Below are positions 27,888 to 36,441 of a stretch of 64,000 bases of DNA, piece after piece; positions within the stretch are counted from its first letter, which is position 1; the number at the start of each line of letters is the position of its first letter. The DNA lies in contig JAJQRF010000003.1 of the NCBI GenBank assembly GCA_021228405.1, positions 1 through 64,000 on the forward strand, read 5' to 3'. The notes beneath the pieces were generated by a model. The model was not told the origin of the DNA. It made no database searches and saw only the letters and a program-made list of their open reading frames with translations. Made by a program: the position numbers and the translations under genes. The DNA comes from Pyrinomonadaceae bacterium (GTDB lineage Bacteria > Acidobacteriota > Blastocatellia > Pyrinomonadales > Pyrinomonadaceae).

Positions 27888-30800
27888 TTAGAATGAATAT
27901 CTTAATCCAAACTGCATTCTGCGCGGGTTGCCCTGAATGCTGGTATAGATTTTTCCGAAATCGGATGCCGCCGCACCTGTTTCAGGGTCTTGCGTTAAGC
28001 CGTAGGTCGAACGGGTCAAATTATCGGCATTAAAATACTGATAGTTTGCGACGTTAATGACTTCCCAGCGGAACTGCAATTTATGACCTTCACGCCACGG
28101 CATATTGAACGATTTGGAAAGTCCTAAATCCAGCGTCGAGTAACCCGGCTGACGGAAATTATTTCGTTGCCCGGTTTCACCCGGTCGCGCATTGCGGAAC
28201 GAATTATATGCCGCTTGCGGGTCTGCAAAAGCATTCTGCGTTGACCGCACCGCACCGAAAGTAACCGGACGAATCGCGGTTCCGTTCGATTGCACGTTCC
28301 AGTTCGTCGCCCATTGCGCGGCATCGAACGGCGAGGAAACCGGAAGCCCCGTATTCCAACGGTAAATACCTGCCAACTGCCAGCCGCCAAAGAAGGTTTC
28401 GGCAATCGGATTCATATCGCCGAAGAATTGTTTTCCTTTACCGAACGGAAGTTGGAAAACAAAATTGGCGTTGACAACGTGGCGGATGTCGAAATCGGAA
28501 TACGCATAGTTATCGCTTTGACGAAGCGGATTCAGCAAAAACTGCGAACCGTATGAACCGCCGGTTTGAAGACCTGAAACATCGTCGAAAGACTTTGCTA
28601 AAGTGTAGTTCAAGTCGAAGGTTAAGGTGTTGCCGAAACGCTGTCTGACGGAGAAAGCCGCGCCGTTGTAATCGGAATTGCCGAACGAACCGAACGAAGA
28701 AAACGCCGCATATTGCGGATGATAAAACAAATTCGGAGTCGTCCCGAGATCGTCGATCAACAACTGGATATATGTCCAGTCGAGAATGTCGAAACCGTCT
28801 CTGGAAACCAAATTATAAATCTCCTGCGTTGGTGTCAAAGCGTTATTTCCCGAATAAACGCCGCCGATGTTCGGAAACAAATTCTGGAAATAAGGAATGT
28901 TCGCAACTGCCGTGACCGGCGTATTTCGAGCGCGCAGGTCGTGCAATATTCCGGCTGCCGTATACCAATCCATTCCCGAAGTGCGGTCAACCAGATTATT
29001 CAAAGCCATCACGTCGCGCGCACCGAGTAAGTTTCTGGCTTTACGCCCGATATACGAAGCTTCGACATACATTCCGAAAGGAAGCTGGCGACCGAACGAT
29101 ACATTCCAACTGTAATGCGTCGGGGTCGTGATCGTCCCGTCAAGCGAGGATTCGATACGCTGCGGACAGTCTTCGGTTCCTGCCAGACAACCCGGCGTTA
29201 CTTCGGTCGAAAAACGCTGAGTCGGTGCAGGAATTCCCGGAAGCGAACGAACATTTTGTCCGAACCCGGTAAAAAGCGGTGCCGGATTGGTCGTAATATT
29301 GTAGGTATTTGCCGAAATGGTGCTCGACGAGGTAAAACCGATCGAAGATAAACCATCGAAGCTGACGGCTAACTGCTGACCGAAATGATCGTTCGTGATC
29401 GCAAAACCGCCGCGAATGATCGAATCGCCTTCCTTGCCGAAAAGGAATTTCAGATATTTATTTTCAAAGTTCGGCGACCAGGCGGCTGCCAGACGCGGTT
29501 GCAGATTGTTCCAATCCGTGCTGTAAAAACCTTGTCCGTCATTCGCGGGACCGGCTCTTTCAAAATTAACCAGATCGTTCAGAGGAATTCCCTGTTTTGC
29601 GGAAGCAATGCGACGCGCGAAAAGTTCTCCCAATCTTTCACTCGGAACTACCTGAAAACCGTTCTTTTCGTAAACCGGACGGCTCACGCCGTAACGAAGT
29701 CCCATAGTAAGCGTCAAATTGCGATAAGGTTTCCAAATATCCTGAAAATAAGTGTCGTATTCCTGCGTGGCGAATTCGCGTTCGGTCGGAGTTCCCGCTT
29801 CCAAAACGGAGCCGTCAAGGTCGAACGTAAAGTTTCCGCTGTATTGCGAAAAACGCCCGATCAACGCTGAGGAGGCATTTTGAACCGTGGTTCGCTGTGA
29901 CGACGGAACGGTATAGCCCGCCGCGCTGACTGCCAGATCAAGGATGCGTCCCGATTGCGAGTAATATGAAGGATTGGCGACCGCATCATCATATGCACTG
30001 GCGTAATCGACCCGTTTATTATTTATCAGGCGAATATTTCCACCGAACTGGAAAGTGTGATTTCCTTTGATCCAGGTGAAATCATCCGTAATGTTGTGCG
30101 TCGGAGTAACACGGCTCAAAGTTCTTGCATACGCCAGCGGTTGGTAAACAAATCTGAAGTTTATGGAATTTTCACCCGAATCGCCCTGCGTGCTGAAAGC
30201 CTGACGGGTTAATCCGTAGCGGAAATTATTGACCATATTGTTGCTTACCGACCAATCGTGTCCGACCACAAAACCATACGGATGATCCCAGAGCGCGCCG
30301 GAAGGCGTGTCCGGAAATTGTGAGGTTCCCTTCAAAAGATCATATTGATAATTGGCACGAAAATATGCCGTTTGTTTTTGATTGATGATGTAATCGAATC
30401 TCGCGATATGCGTATTTTCATCCGTGCTGGTCGCGGCGTTAAAGCGGAAGCCGCCCGTGTTCAATCCATCACCGACCGAAGTATCGTTTGCCGTGTATCT
30501 TGACGCGGCACCGGCAAAAACGGATACGGCTGCCGGATTTACTCTCACAATCGGAAATACGCTCGTATTCAATTGCGTAGTTGAAATTGTGACCAGATGC
30601 GGCGCAATACATCCCGGAGGTGAATTTCCCGGTAAACAAATGATTTCCCCCGGCAAACCGCCGATAAACTTTAATTCTCCGCGCCCCAGACTCGCGAGGG
30701 GAACGTCGCGAACGACCGACTCTCCTTTTTTCTCCCGCTGTCCTTCATAAGTATAGAAAAAGAATAATTTATCTTTTTTGATCGGACCGCCGATCGCGCC

Positions 30801-31730
30801 GCCGAAAATGTCACGCGCCAGACTGGGACGCGGTGCTCTTTCCTCACCGACCTTTGCCAACCCGTCAATTACGGCTTGATCGGTGGCAACATAACGTCCT
30901 GCCGCATTGTTAAAGAAATCATTCGCAGAAAAAGCGGTCGGACGGTAAAAATAAAACAACGCGCCTCTGAAATCGTTCGTTCCGCTTTTCGTGATGAGCG
31001 AAACCTGCGCGCCCGACGAACGTCCCTGATTTGCGTTGGCGTTCGTCGTCGTAATGCGAAACTCTTCGACCGATTCGGTGGTCGCCCGCAAAACCGTGTC
31101 CTGGCTGGTTTGAAACTGTTCACTGCGACCGCCTGTCTGCTGGTCGTTAATGTCGATGCCGTCAAGCAAAACGTTCGCCTGATCGCTTCTGCCGCCGGCA
31201 ACGTAACCTTCTCTCGTGACCGAAGGCTGTAAACTCAACAGATCGGCGACTCTTCTCAAATCCGTCGGCAGTTGCGTGATCTGTTCCGGCACAAAATTAT
31301 TACCAAGACTTGCATCTTGCGTATTAACGACCGATTCGATCGAGTTAGCCGTTACATCCACAACCGCGCTGACATCACCCGGTTCAAGCGCAATATTAAA
31401 AACAATCGGTGAATCAACTAAAATTTTTACTTCTGCGGCAACACTTTTCTTAAAATTGGCGGCTTCGACTTCAATCCGGTAAGTTCCCGGTGCAATCGAA
31501 GGAAAATTGTAAGTGCCCTCACTGTTTGTGGTAAGCGTGCGACTAAATCCATTGGCGGGATTCAAAAGTTTCACACTTGCCCCGGCAACGATAGCACCGT
31601 TCTGATCGGTCACAGTTCCGCTGATACCGGAAGTTCCTGCTTGTGCGAACAGGTTCCCGGAAACGAACAAGATAACCAACATCGATGCTAAAGTTAAAAA
31701 AAACTTCTTGTTTAGAATGCTAGATCTCAT
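27888..31730 (-). CDS. TonB-dependent receptor with carboxypeptidase-regulatory domain (Oar-like)
   Basis: A 1280-residue outer-membrane protein. Signal peptide to about 30 (GNLFAQAG), a CarboxypepD_reg-like domain (about 33-115, GISGTVTDQNGAIVAGA), plug domain (about 120-250, with ANVLLDGIDIN) and a long beta-barrel ending in RRMQFGLRYSF with the terminal Phe needed for barrel assembly. Proteins of this design are highly expanded in Acidobacteriota and import polymers or peptides, or act in adhesion. AGGAGGAG lies just upstream of the ATG, an unusually strong site, so high translation is expected. No SusD partner or substrate-linked neighbour is present. Confidence 0.9.
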   Translation of the reverse strand: MRSSILNKKFFLTLASMLVILFVSGNLFAQAGTSGISGTVTDQNGAIVAGASVKLLNPANGFSRTLTTNSEGTYNFPSIAPGTYRIEVEAANFKKSVAAEVKILVDSPIVFNIALEPGDVSAVVDVTANSIESVVNTQDASLGNNFVPEQITQLPTDLRRVADLLSLQPSVTREGYVAGGRSDQANVLLDGIDINDQQTGGRSEQFQTSQDTVLRATTESVEEFRITTTNANANQGRSSGAQVSLITKSGTNDFRGALFYFYRPTAFSANDFFNNAAGRYVATDQAVIDGLAKVGEERAPRPSLARDIFGGAIGGPIKKDKLFFFYTYEGQREKKGESVVRDVPLASLGRGELKFIGGLPGEIICLPGNSPPGCIAPHLVTISTTQLNTSVFPIVRVNPAAVSVFAGAASRYTANDTSVGDGLNTGGFRFNAATSTDENTHIARFDYIINQKQTAYFRANYQYDLLKGTSQFPDTPSGALWDHPYGFVVGHDWSVSNNMVNNFRYGLTRQAFSTQGDSGENSINFRFVYQPLAYARTLSRVTPTHNITDDFTWIKGNHTFQFGGNIRLINNKRVDYASAYDDAVANPSYYSQSGRILDLAVSAAGYTVPSSQRTTVQNASSALIGRFSQYSGNFTFDLDGSVLEAGTPTEREFATQEYDTYFQDIWKPYRNLTLTMGLRYGVSRPVYEKNGFQVVPSERLGELFARRIASAKQGIPLNDLVNFERAGPANDGQGFYSTDWNNLQPRLAAAWSPNFENKYLKFLFGKEGDSIIRGGFAITNDHFGQQLAVSFDGLSSIGFTSSSTISANTYNITTNPAPLFTGFGQNVRSLPGIPAPTQRFSTEVTPGCLAGTEDCPQRIESSLDGTITTPTHYSWNVSFGRQLPFGMYVEASYIGRKARNLLGARDVMALNNLVDRTSGMDWYTAAGILHDLRARNTPVTAVANIPYFQNLFPNIGGVYSGNNALTPTQEIYNLVSRDGFDILDWTYIQLLIDDLGTTPNLFYHPQYAAFSSFGSFGNSDYNGAAFSVRQRFGNTLTFDLNYTLAKSFDDVSGLQTGGSYGSQFLLNPLRQSDNYAYSDFDIRHVVNANFVFQLPFGKGKQFFGDMNPIAETFFGGWQLAGIYRWNTGLPVSSPFDAAQWATNWNVQSNGTAIRPVTFGAVRSTQNAFADPQAAYNSFRNARPGETGQRNNFRQPGYSTLDLGLSKSFNMPWREGHKLQFRWEVINVANYQYFNADNLTRSTYGLTQDPETGAAASDFGKIYTSIQGNPRRMQFGLRYSF

Positions 31731-31944
31731 AGCTCCTCCTAGTTATTTAATATAATTGCTTGATAGAGTAATCAGTCAGTTTTTACGCATTTTTTGTTCC
31801 ATTAATAAAATAAAAAGCAAAGTGTCGGTAATTAGTGCCGATAAACTCACTTTCTCTAATCTTTTATCCGCAAAAATAACAATTACTTTGGATAAAATTC
31901 ATTTTTTTGGTAAGGTTTTCCTGAATTTTATTTTTTTCTAAACT

Positions 31945-32871
31945 TTATAAGTAAGCTGAAATCTGCTTTACAGCCGTCGCTCCCATACCGACCGCACTGC
32001 TGATCGTCGGCGCGGTCGGATTTGCCGCGTCGCCGACCGCAAAAACGTTTGCGATGCTCGTTCGGCAACTGCTGTCTATTTCGATATAGCCGTTTTTATC
32101 CAGATCGATCTGTCCCCGGAAAAGTTCGGTATTCGGCTCGATCCCGATCCTCAGCAAAACCGCTTCGATTTGTAAATCGCGCATTTCACCGCTTTTCCGG
32201 TTTTTCGTTCTGACGGATCGAATCGCTTCATCGCCCTTTATTTCGACCAATTCGGTTTCGAGTAAAATCTCGACTCTGCCGTTTTTTTCGACCTTTTCGA
32301 TAAACTCTTTTCTTCCGCGAAATTCATCGCGCCGATGAACGAGATAAACCTTTTTCGCTTTTTCCGACAAGATCAGTGCATTTTCCAACGCCGCATCACC
32401 GCCGCCGACGATCACGACGTTTTTATTTTCGATCTTGTCCGCGTCTTTTTTACCCGATTCGATGATTCCCCTGCCGCGAAAAAAATCTTCGCCCGGAATA
32501 TTTAATTTTCGCCGCCTGACACCGGTCGCAAGAATGATGAATTTTCCCGAAAACTCTTCGCCGTGCGTCAGGGAAATTGTTTTTTCCGCTAAATTAACTT
32601 TTTCTACTCCTGCCGTCAGATGTCGGGAAAAGTTGCGTTTTTCGGTCTGTTGCAGAAAGATTTCGGACATTTCGCGCCCGTTTTTCGCCGTGATGCCGAG
32701 ATGATTTTCAATCGCATTGTATGTCCATAAAAGCTGTCCGCCAAATTCCTTTTCCTTTTCCAGAAGCATAGATGAAAGTCCGAGGTCATCGCACCACAAA
32801 GCCGCCGAAAGTCCTGCCGGTCCGCCGCCGATGATGACGACATCAAATTCGTTTTTCTCAACTTTTTTCAT
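31945..32871 (-). CDS. thioredoxin-reductase-like flavoprotein lacking the redox CxxC
   Basis: A 308-residue pyridine-nucleotide-disulfide family II flavoprotein: FAD site DVVIIGGGPAGLSAAL, NADPH site VVIVGGGDAALENA with VHRRDEFR, and second FAD site VFAVGDAANPTAPTISSA. Length and layout match TrxB, but the segment that normally holds CATC reads GRGIIESGKKDADKIENK, with both cysteines gone. It thus cannot reduce thioredoxin by the standard route. TrxR-like ferredoxin/flavodoxin-NADP reductases and other Cys-less members are precedents. It stands alone between the receptor and the chemosensory operon, transcribed on the minus strand. Confidence 0.85.
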   Translation of the reverse strand: MKKVEKNEFDVVIIGGGPAGLSAALWCDDLGLSSMLLEKEKEFGGQLLWTYNAIENHLGITAKNGREMSEIFLQQTEKRNFSRHLTAGVEKVNLAEKTISLTHGEEFSGKFIILATGVRRRKLNIPGEDFFRGRGIIESGKKDADKIENKNVVIVGGGDAALENALILSEKAKKVYLVHRRDEFRGRKEFIEKVEKNGRVEILLETELVEIKGDEAIRSVRTKNRKSGEMRDLQIEAVLLRIGIEPNTELFRGQIDLDKNGYIEIDSSCRTSIANVFAVGDAANPTAPTISSAVGMGATAVKQISAYL

Positions 32872-32919
32872 TTAAATTCAAATTTTTCTGGAAATTACGA
32901 GTATTTGCCAATATATACT

Positions 32920-32954
32920 AAATTTTGTCAATTTGCAGGTGTCAAATTTTGTCA
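32920..32954 (+). promoter_or_regulatory. direct repeats, candidate activator-binding site
   Basis: AAATTTTGTCA occurs at 32920-32930 and 32944-32954, 24 bases apart, about 110-145 bases upstream of the sigma-54 promoter at 33062. This is the usual distance for enhancer sites. A further TTGTCA-like copy is near 32973. The gap 32872-33175 contains no gene. Confidence 0.4.
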
Positions 32955-33061
32955 CTCAGGCAGATAACAATCCTTGTCAGTTTAATTTATACCTTACATC
33001 GTCTTTTTCAAACCTCTATAAAACAAGAGTTTATTAATTATTTTTGATATTTTTAACCGAA

Positions 33062-33076
33062 TGGCACTTGTCTTGC
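33062..33076 (+). promoter_or_regulatory. sigma-54 promoter of the chemosensory operon
   Basis: TGGCACTTGTCTTGC matches the -24/-12 consensus TGGCAC-N5-TTGC at every conserved position, with the required ten bases between GG and GC. The expected start is near 33088, giving a leader of about 88 bases before the first gene. No matching sigma-70 promoter was recognised in this gap. Confidence 0.75.
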
Positions 33077-33175
33077 TTTTGAACCTTCTTCGGATTTAGG
33101 CATAACTTTAAATGCCTGCTGAACATTCCCAACTTTCATTACAATATTTGTCCAAACTTAATAAAACCCAAAGCT

Positions 33176-35860
33176 ATGAGATTAGAATTTGAGTCGAATG
33201 TATCAACGCCGTCGTTAAACGAAAACGGAACGGCTGATAGTGTGTCCGAAACTGCTTCTTCCCAAGTTAAAAACCTTCTTCACGACGGAATCAAAGCCGC
33301 GCAATCAGGCAATCGTGTCGAAGCGCGTCAATTGCTTTTGCGTGTCACCGAACTCGACGCGCAGAACGAAAGCGCGTGGTTGTGGCTGGCTTCGATCAGC
33401 GAATATCCCGAAGAACTACTGATCTTTCTCAACAATGTTCTGGACGTTAATCCTAACAATCAGCGTGCTTTGGAATGGATGAAGGCGACGAAATCACTGC
33501 TTGCCAAAACGTTCGTTCAGCGCGGTGTCGATGCGCACCGGGAAGACCAGAAAACCTTTGCCAAACAATGCTTTTTCCAGGCTGTCGGTCACGACGACCA
33601 GAATGAAATGGCGTGGCTGTGGCTCGCTTCCGTTTCGGATGCGCCGGAAGAAAAGAAATCGTATCTCGACAAAGTTTTAGCTATCAATCCTGAAAATGAA
33701 GACGCGAAAACCGCGCTTCAAGCAGCACACGTCGGCGTTGCCCAAAATCTCGTCAAAAAAGCCAACACTTTAGCCGCGACCGGAAAAAACGACGAAGCCG
33801 CCGAGTTACTCGAAGAAATTTTCCAGAAAGCCCCGAACCTCGAAGACGCGTGGCTTTTAAAGTCGCATCTCTCACCGAGCTTTGACGAAAAATTCCAATG
33901 CTTTGAAAAAGTGATCGAACTCAATCCGCACAACGAAACCGCCCTCGCAGGTTTGGACGCATTCCGCACGATCACGCAGATCGCCGCGCCGCAAGTTTAT
34001 TTTGCGGAAGAAGAAACCGCCGCCGCCGAAACCGCCGTTCAGGAAGATTTTTCACAGGAACCGACCGCGCCGAGCTTCACGGAAGAAGATTTTGCCCCCG
34101 TCGAAACTCAAGTAGAAGAAGCGGTTGAAGAAGTTGCCGAATTTTCGGCGGAAACGGTTCAGGAAACCGAAACTGTCCGGGAAGAAGTTCAGCACGCGGA
34201 AGAATTTGCATTCGACAATTCGCCGACGGACGAACTGGAGCTTCCGCAGGCTTTGGTCGCCGCGAATCCTTTTGAAAAAGTTTCGGAAGAAGAAAAAGCG
34301 ATTCACGAAGAAGTTGACGCGTTTTTCGATGCTTTGGAAGAAGTCAGAAAAACCGACGAACCCGAAACTCGTGAATCTGCTGACGAAGAAGTTCAACAAT
34401 TTGCCGGAGAAACTGAAGCCGTCGAACAGTTTGAAGAAATTAATCTCGAAAATGCCGACGCACAGCCGGAATCATTTACACCCCAGCACTCATACGAAGA
34501 TGCCGAAGAGGAAGCCGAAGAATTCGTTCAATTTTCGGAAGGCGTTGAAAACGACGACTTTGAAATTGCCGAAGAAGCGGTCGAATTAGAAGCATCGGAA
34601 CCTCAACTCAACTCACATCATTCCGAACCGACGGAAAATCTCTATTACGCGGAAGAATCCTTCGACCAGCCCGCAGAAGAAGTTCACCACGAAGAAAAGG
34701 TCGAAGAAACCGCACATTTCGGCGAAGAAGCCGCTCACGAAGAAGCCTCGCACCCCGAATTGCACGCCGAAGAAGTTTCATTTGAAGAACCGGCGGCGCA
34801 ATCGCAAGCTGACAATTATTCCTACCAAAACTTCACGAATCCCGTTTCGGAAGAAACCGCCGAAACGGTCGAAACCGAAGCTACGGAAGAAATTCAACCC
34901 ATCGAATCGCCTACCGAATTTTACGAAGAAGCTGTCCCCGATTCCGCCCCCGAACAATTTTTTGCGGAAGAGGAAACGCCTGTTCACACCGAAGAACCGC
35001 AAGCGGAGTTTGCAGAAGCTCAATTTGAAGAAGTTCACACGGAAGAACCGCAAGCTCAATTTGAAGAACAAGTTCAGCCGGAAGAAGTTCACGTTGAAGC
35101 ACCGAAAGTTGAAACGGCGACTTGTCCTTATTGCAGTACGGAAAATGAAGTTCAGGCGTTTGCCTGCGGTTCGTGCCGCGCGGTCTTATCGCTCTCCGAC
35201 CTCGAAGTTTTGCTTTCAAACAACGACGCGAACGAAGTTTTGCTTCATCAAGCCGTGAGCCGTATGGAACTGGAGAAAAATCTGCGTCCGTTCGATGCGG
35301 AAGAGCTTCTCTATCTCGGCATCGGCTACATCAATCTGAAAAATCTGCGTCAGGGCTTCGCATATTTGCAGGAAGCCGCGCAGATGCGTCCCGACGATTT
35401 CCTGCTCAATTCGCAGGTCAATGCGTTGACGATTCGCGTTGCCGACATCAAGAAACAGGAAGAAATTCAGGAAGCACAGCCGAAAGGCAGAACGATTCTG
35501 GTCGTTGACGACAGCGCGACGGTTCGCAAACTGATTTCGGGCAAACTCGAAAAATGCGGTCACGAAGTCGTTTGCGCCGTTGACGGAATGGACGCGCTCG
35601 CGAAATTGAACGAGATCGTTCCCGATCTGATCTTACTGGATATTACGATGCCGCGTATGGACGGTTATCAGGTTTGCAAGCTCATCCGCAACAATCAGGC
35701 GACCAAAGATATTCCGGTCGTGATGATCTCCGGCAAAGACGGATTTTTCGACAAAGTTCGCGGACGAATGGCTGGCACGACCGGATACATTACGAAACCT
35801 TTCGGACCCGAAACATTGATGAAGGCTCTCGACGCTTACATCAAAAACGGAAGTAATTAA
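33176..35860 (+). CDS. TPR / Glu-rich / zinc-ribbon / receiver-domain protein
   Basis: An 894-residue protein not seen as a named family. Residues about 28-265 are TPR-like helical repeats (SAWLWLASISEYPEE and MAWLWLASVSDAPEE show internal duplication). Residues about 275-645 are a very acidic, Glu-rich low-complexity stretch with recurring EEVH and TEEPQA units, presumably disordered. A zinc ribbon follows (C650-x2-C653 and C664-x2-C667), then another TPR-like helical part (about 680-760). It ends in a CheY-like receiver (about 772-890) with DD, phospho-acceptor Asp822 (LILLDITMPRMDG) and YITKPF. As first gene of the chemosensory operon it probably receives phosphate from the CheA hybrid and acts as output, comparable to PilG or FrzS in role. 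No clear ribosome-binding site precedes the ATG. Confidence 0.8.
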   Translation: MRLEFESNVSTPSLNENGTADSVSETASSQVKNLLHDGIKAAQSGNRVEARQLLLRVTELDAQNESAWLWLASISEYPEELLIFLNNVLDVNPNNQRALEWMKATKSLLAKTFVQRGVDAHREDQKTFAKQCFFQAVGHDDQNEMAWLWLASVSDAPEEKKSYLDKVLAINPENEDAKTALQAAHVGVAQNLVKKANTLAATGKNDEAAELLEEIFQKAPNLEDAWLLKSHLSPSFDEKFQCFEKVIELNPHNETALAGLDAFRTITQIAAPQVYFAEEETAAAETAVQEDFSQEPTAPSFTEEDFAPVETQVEEAVEEVAEFSAETVQETETVREEVQHAEEFAFDNSPTDELELPQALVAANPFEKVSEEEKAIHEEVDAFFDALEEVRKTDEPETRESADEEVQQFAGETEAVEQFEEINLENADAQPESFTPQHSYEDAEEEAEEFVQFSEGVENDDFEIAEEAVELEASEPQLNSHHSEPTENLYYAEESFDQPAEEVHHEEKVEETAHFGEEAAHEEASHPELHAEEVSFEEPAAQSQADNYSYQNFTNPVSEETAETVETEATEEIQPIESPTEFYEEAVPDSAPEQFFAEEETPVHTEEPQAEFAEAQFEEVHTEEPQAQFEEQVQPEEVHVEAPKVETATCPYCSTENEVQAFACGSCRAVLSLSDLEVLLSNNDANEVLLHQAVSRMELEKNLRPFDAEELLYLGIGYINLKNLRQGFAYLQEAAQMRPDDFLLNSQVNALTIRVADIKKQEEIQEAQPKGRTILVVDDSATVRKLISGKLEKCGHEVVCAVDGMDALAKLNEIVPDLILLDITMPRMDGYQVCKLIRNNQATKDIPVVMISGKDGFFDKVRGRMAGTTGYITKPFGPETLMKALDAYIKNGSN

Positions 35861-35865
35861 TTTGT

Positions 35866-35888
35866 AACGCAGGCATTTCGCCTGCGTT
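35866..35888. repeat. intercistronic hairpin between receiver protein and CheW
   Basis: AACGCAGGC / GCCTGCGTT (nine-base perfect arms, five-base loop) begins six bases beyond the stop. It has no T run, so it is more likely a partial attenuator or an mRNA-stability element that sets stoichiometry within the operon than a terminator. Confidence 0.5.
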
Positions 35889-35925
35889 GCTCTCTCGATT
35901 CAAGAAAAATCTGACGGATAATAAT

Positions 35926-36411
35926 ATGGCTTCGATGTTTGAATTTACCGAAATGGCGGAATCGCTCTTTATCGAAGAGGACGATCTGTCCAATACCGAA
36001 AAGTTTGTCACTTTTTATCTGCAAGAGGAACTTTTCGGCGTTTCAACCAAAAATGTCGCCGAAGTTACACGGATTCTGCCGATTGCTTTTCTGCCGAATT
36101 CACCCGAATGGCTTGCGGGAATTGCCAATCTGCGCGGCGAAGTAGTTCCCGTTTTGAATCTGCCGAAGCTTCTCGAAAAGGAACCTTCGGAAACCTCCAA
36201 CCGCGCTAAATTCGTCGTCCTGCAAGCAGGCGATTCCGTTTTCGCCTTTGTCGTCGATAAGTTAAGCGAAATAGTTACTTTACAATCAAAAACAATCGAA
36301 CCCATCCAAGAAATAAACTCACCGAATATTTTCGGAAAGGCTGAATATAAATCGAACACGCTCTTTTTGATCGATGCCGACCGAATCACTTCTTCACTGG
36401 TTTTAAGCTAA
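35926..36411 (+). CDS. cheW: CheW-like adaptor protein
   Basis: 161 residues with a single CheW domain: FVTFYLQEELFGVSTKNVAEV, the receptor/kinase coupling block WLAGIANLRGEVVPVLNL, and FVVLQAGDSVFAFVVDKL. It links receptors to the histidine kinase in a chemosensory array. The ATG of MASMFEF is chosen; a TTG further upstream would start inside the hairpin. The first 30 residues (ESLFIEEDDLSNTEK) are an acidic extension before the domain. It lies 30 bases before the first receptor gene. Confidence 0.9.
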   Translation: MASMFEFTEMAESLFIEEDDLSNTEKFVTFYLQEELFGVSTKNVAEVTRILPIAFLPNSPEWLAGIANLRGEVVPVLNLPKLLEKEPSETSNRAKFVVLQAGDSVFAFVVDKLSEIVTLQSKTIEPIQEINSPNIFGKAEYKSNTLFLIDADRITSSLVLS

Positions 36412-36441
36412 TCGCTCCCCAAAACTATCCCGGAGAAAAAT

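Noticed and set aside
27888-31730. The Oar-like receptor as SusC of a pectin utilisation locus
   Set aside because: No SusD-type lipoprotein is present, and it is separated from the pectin genes by the synthetase operon and two-component genes.
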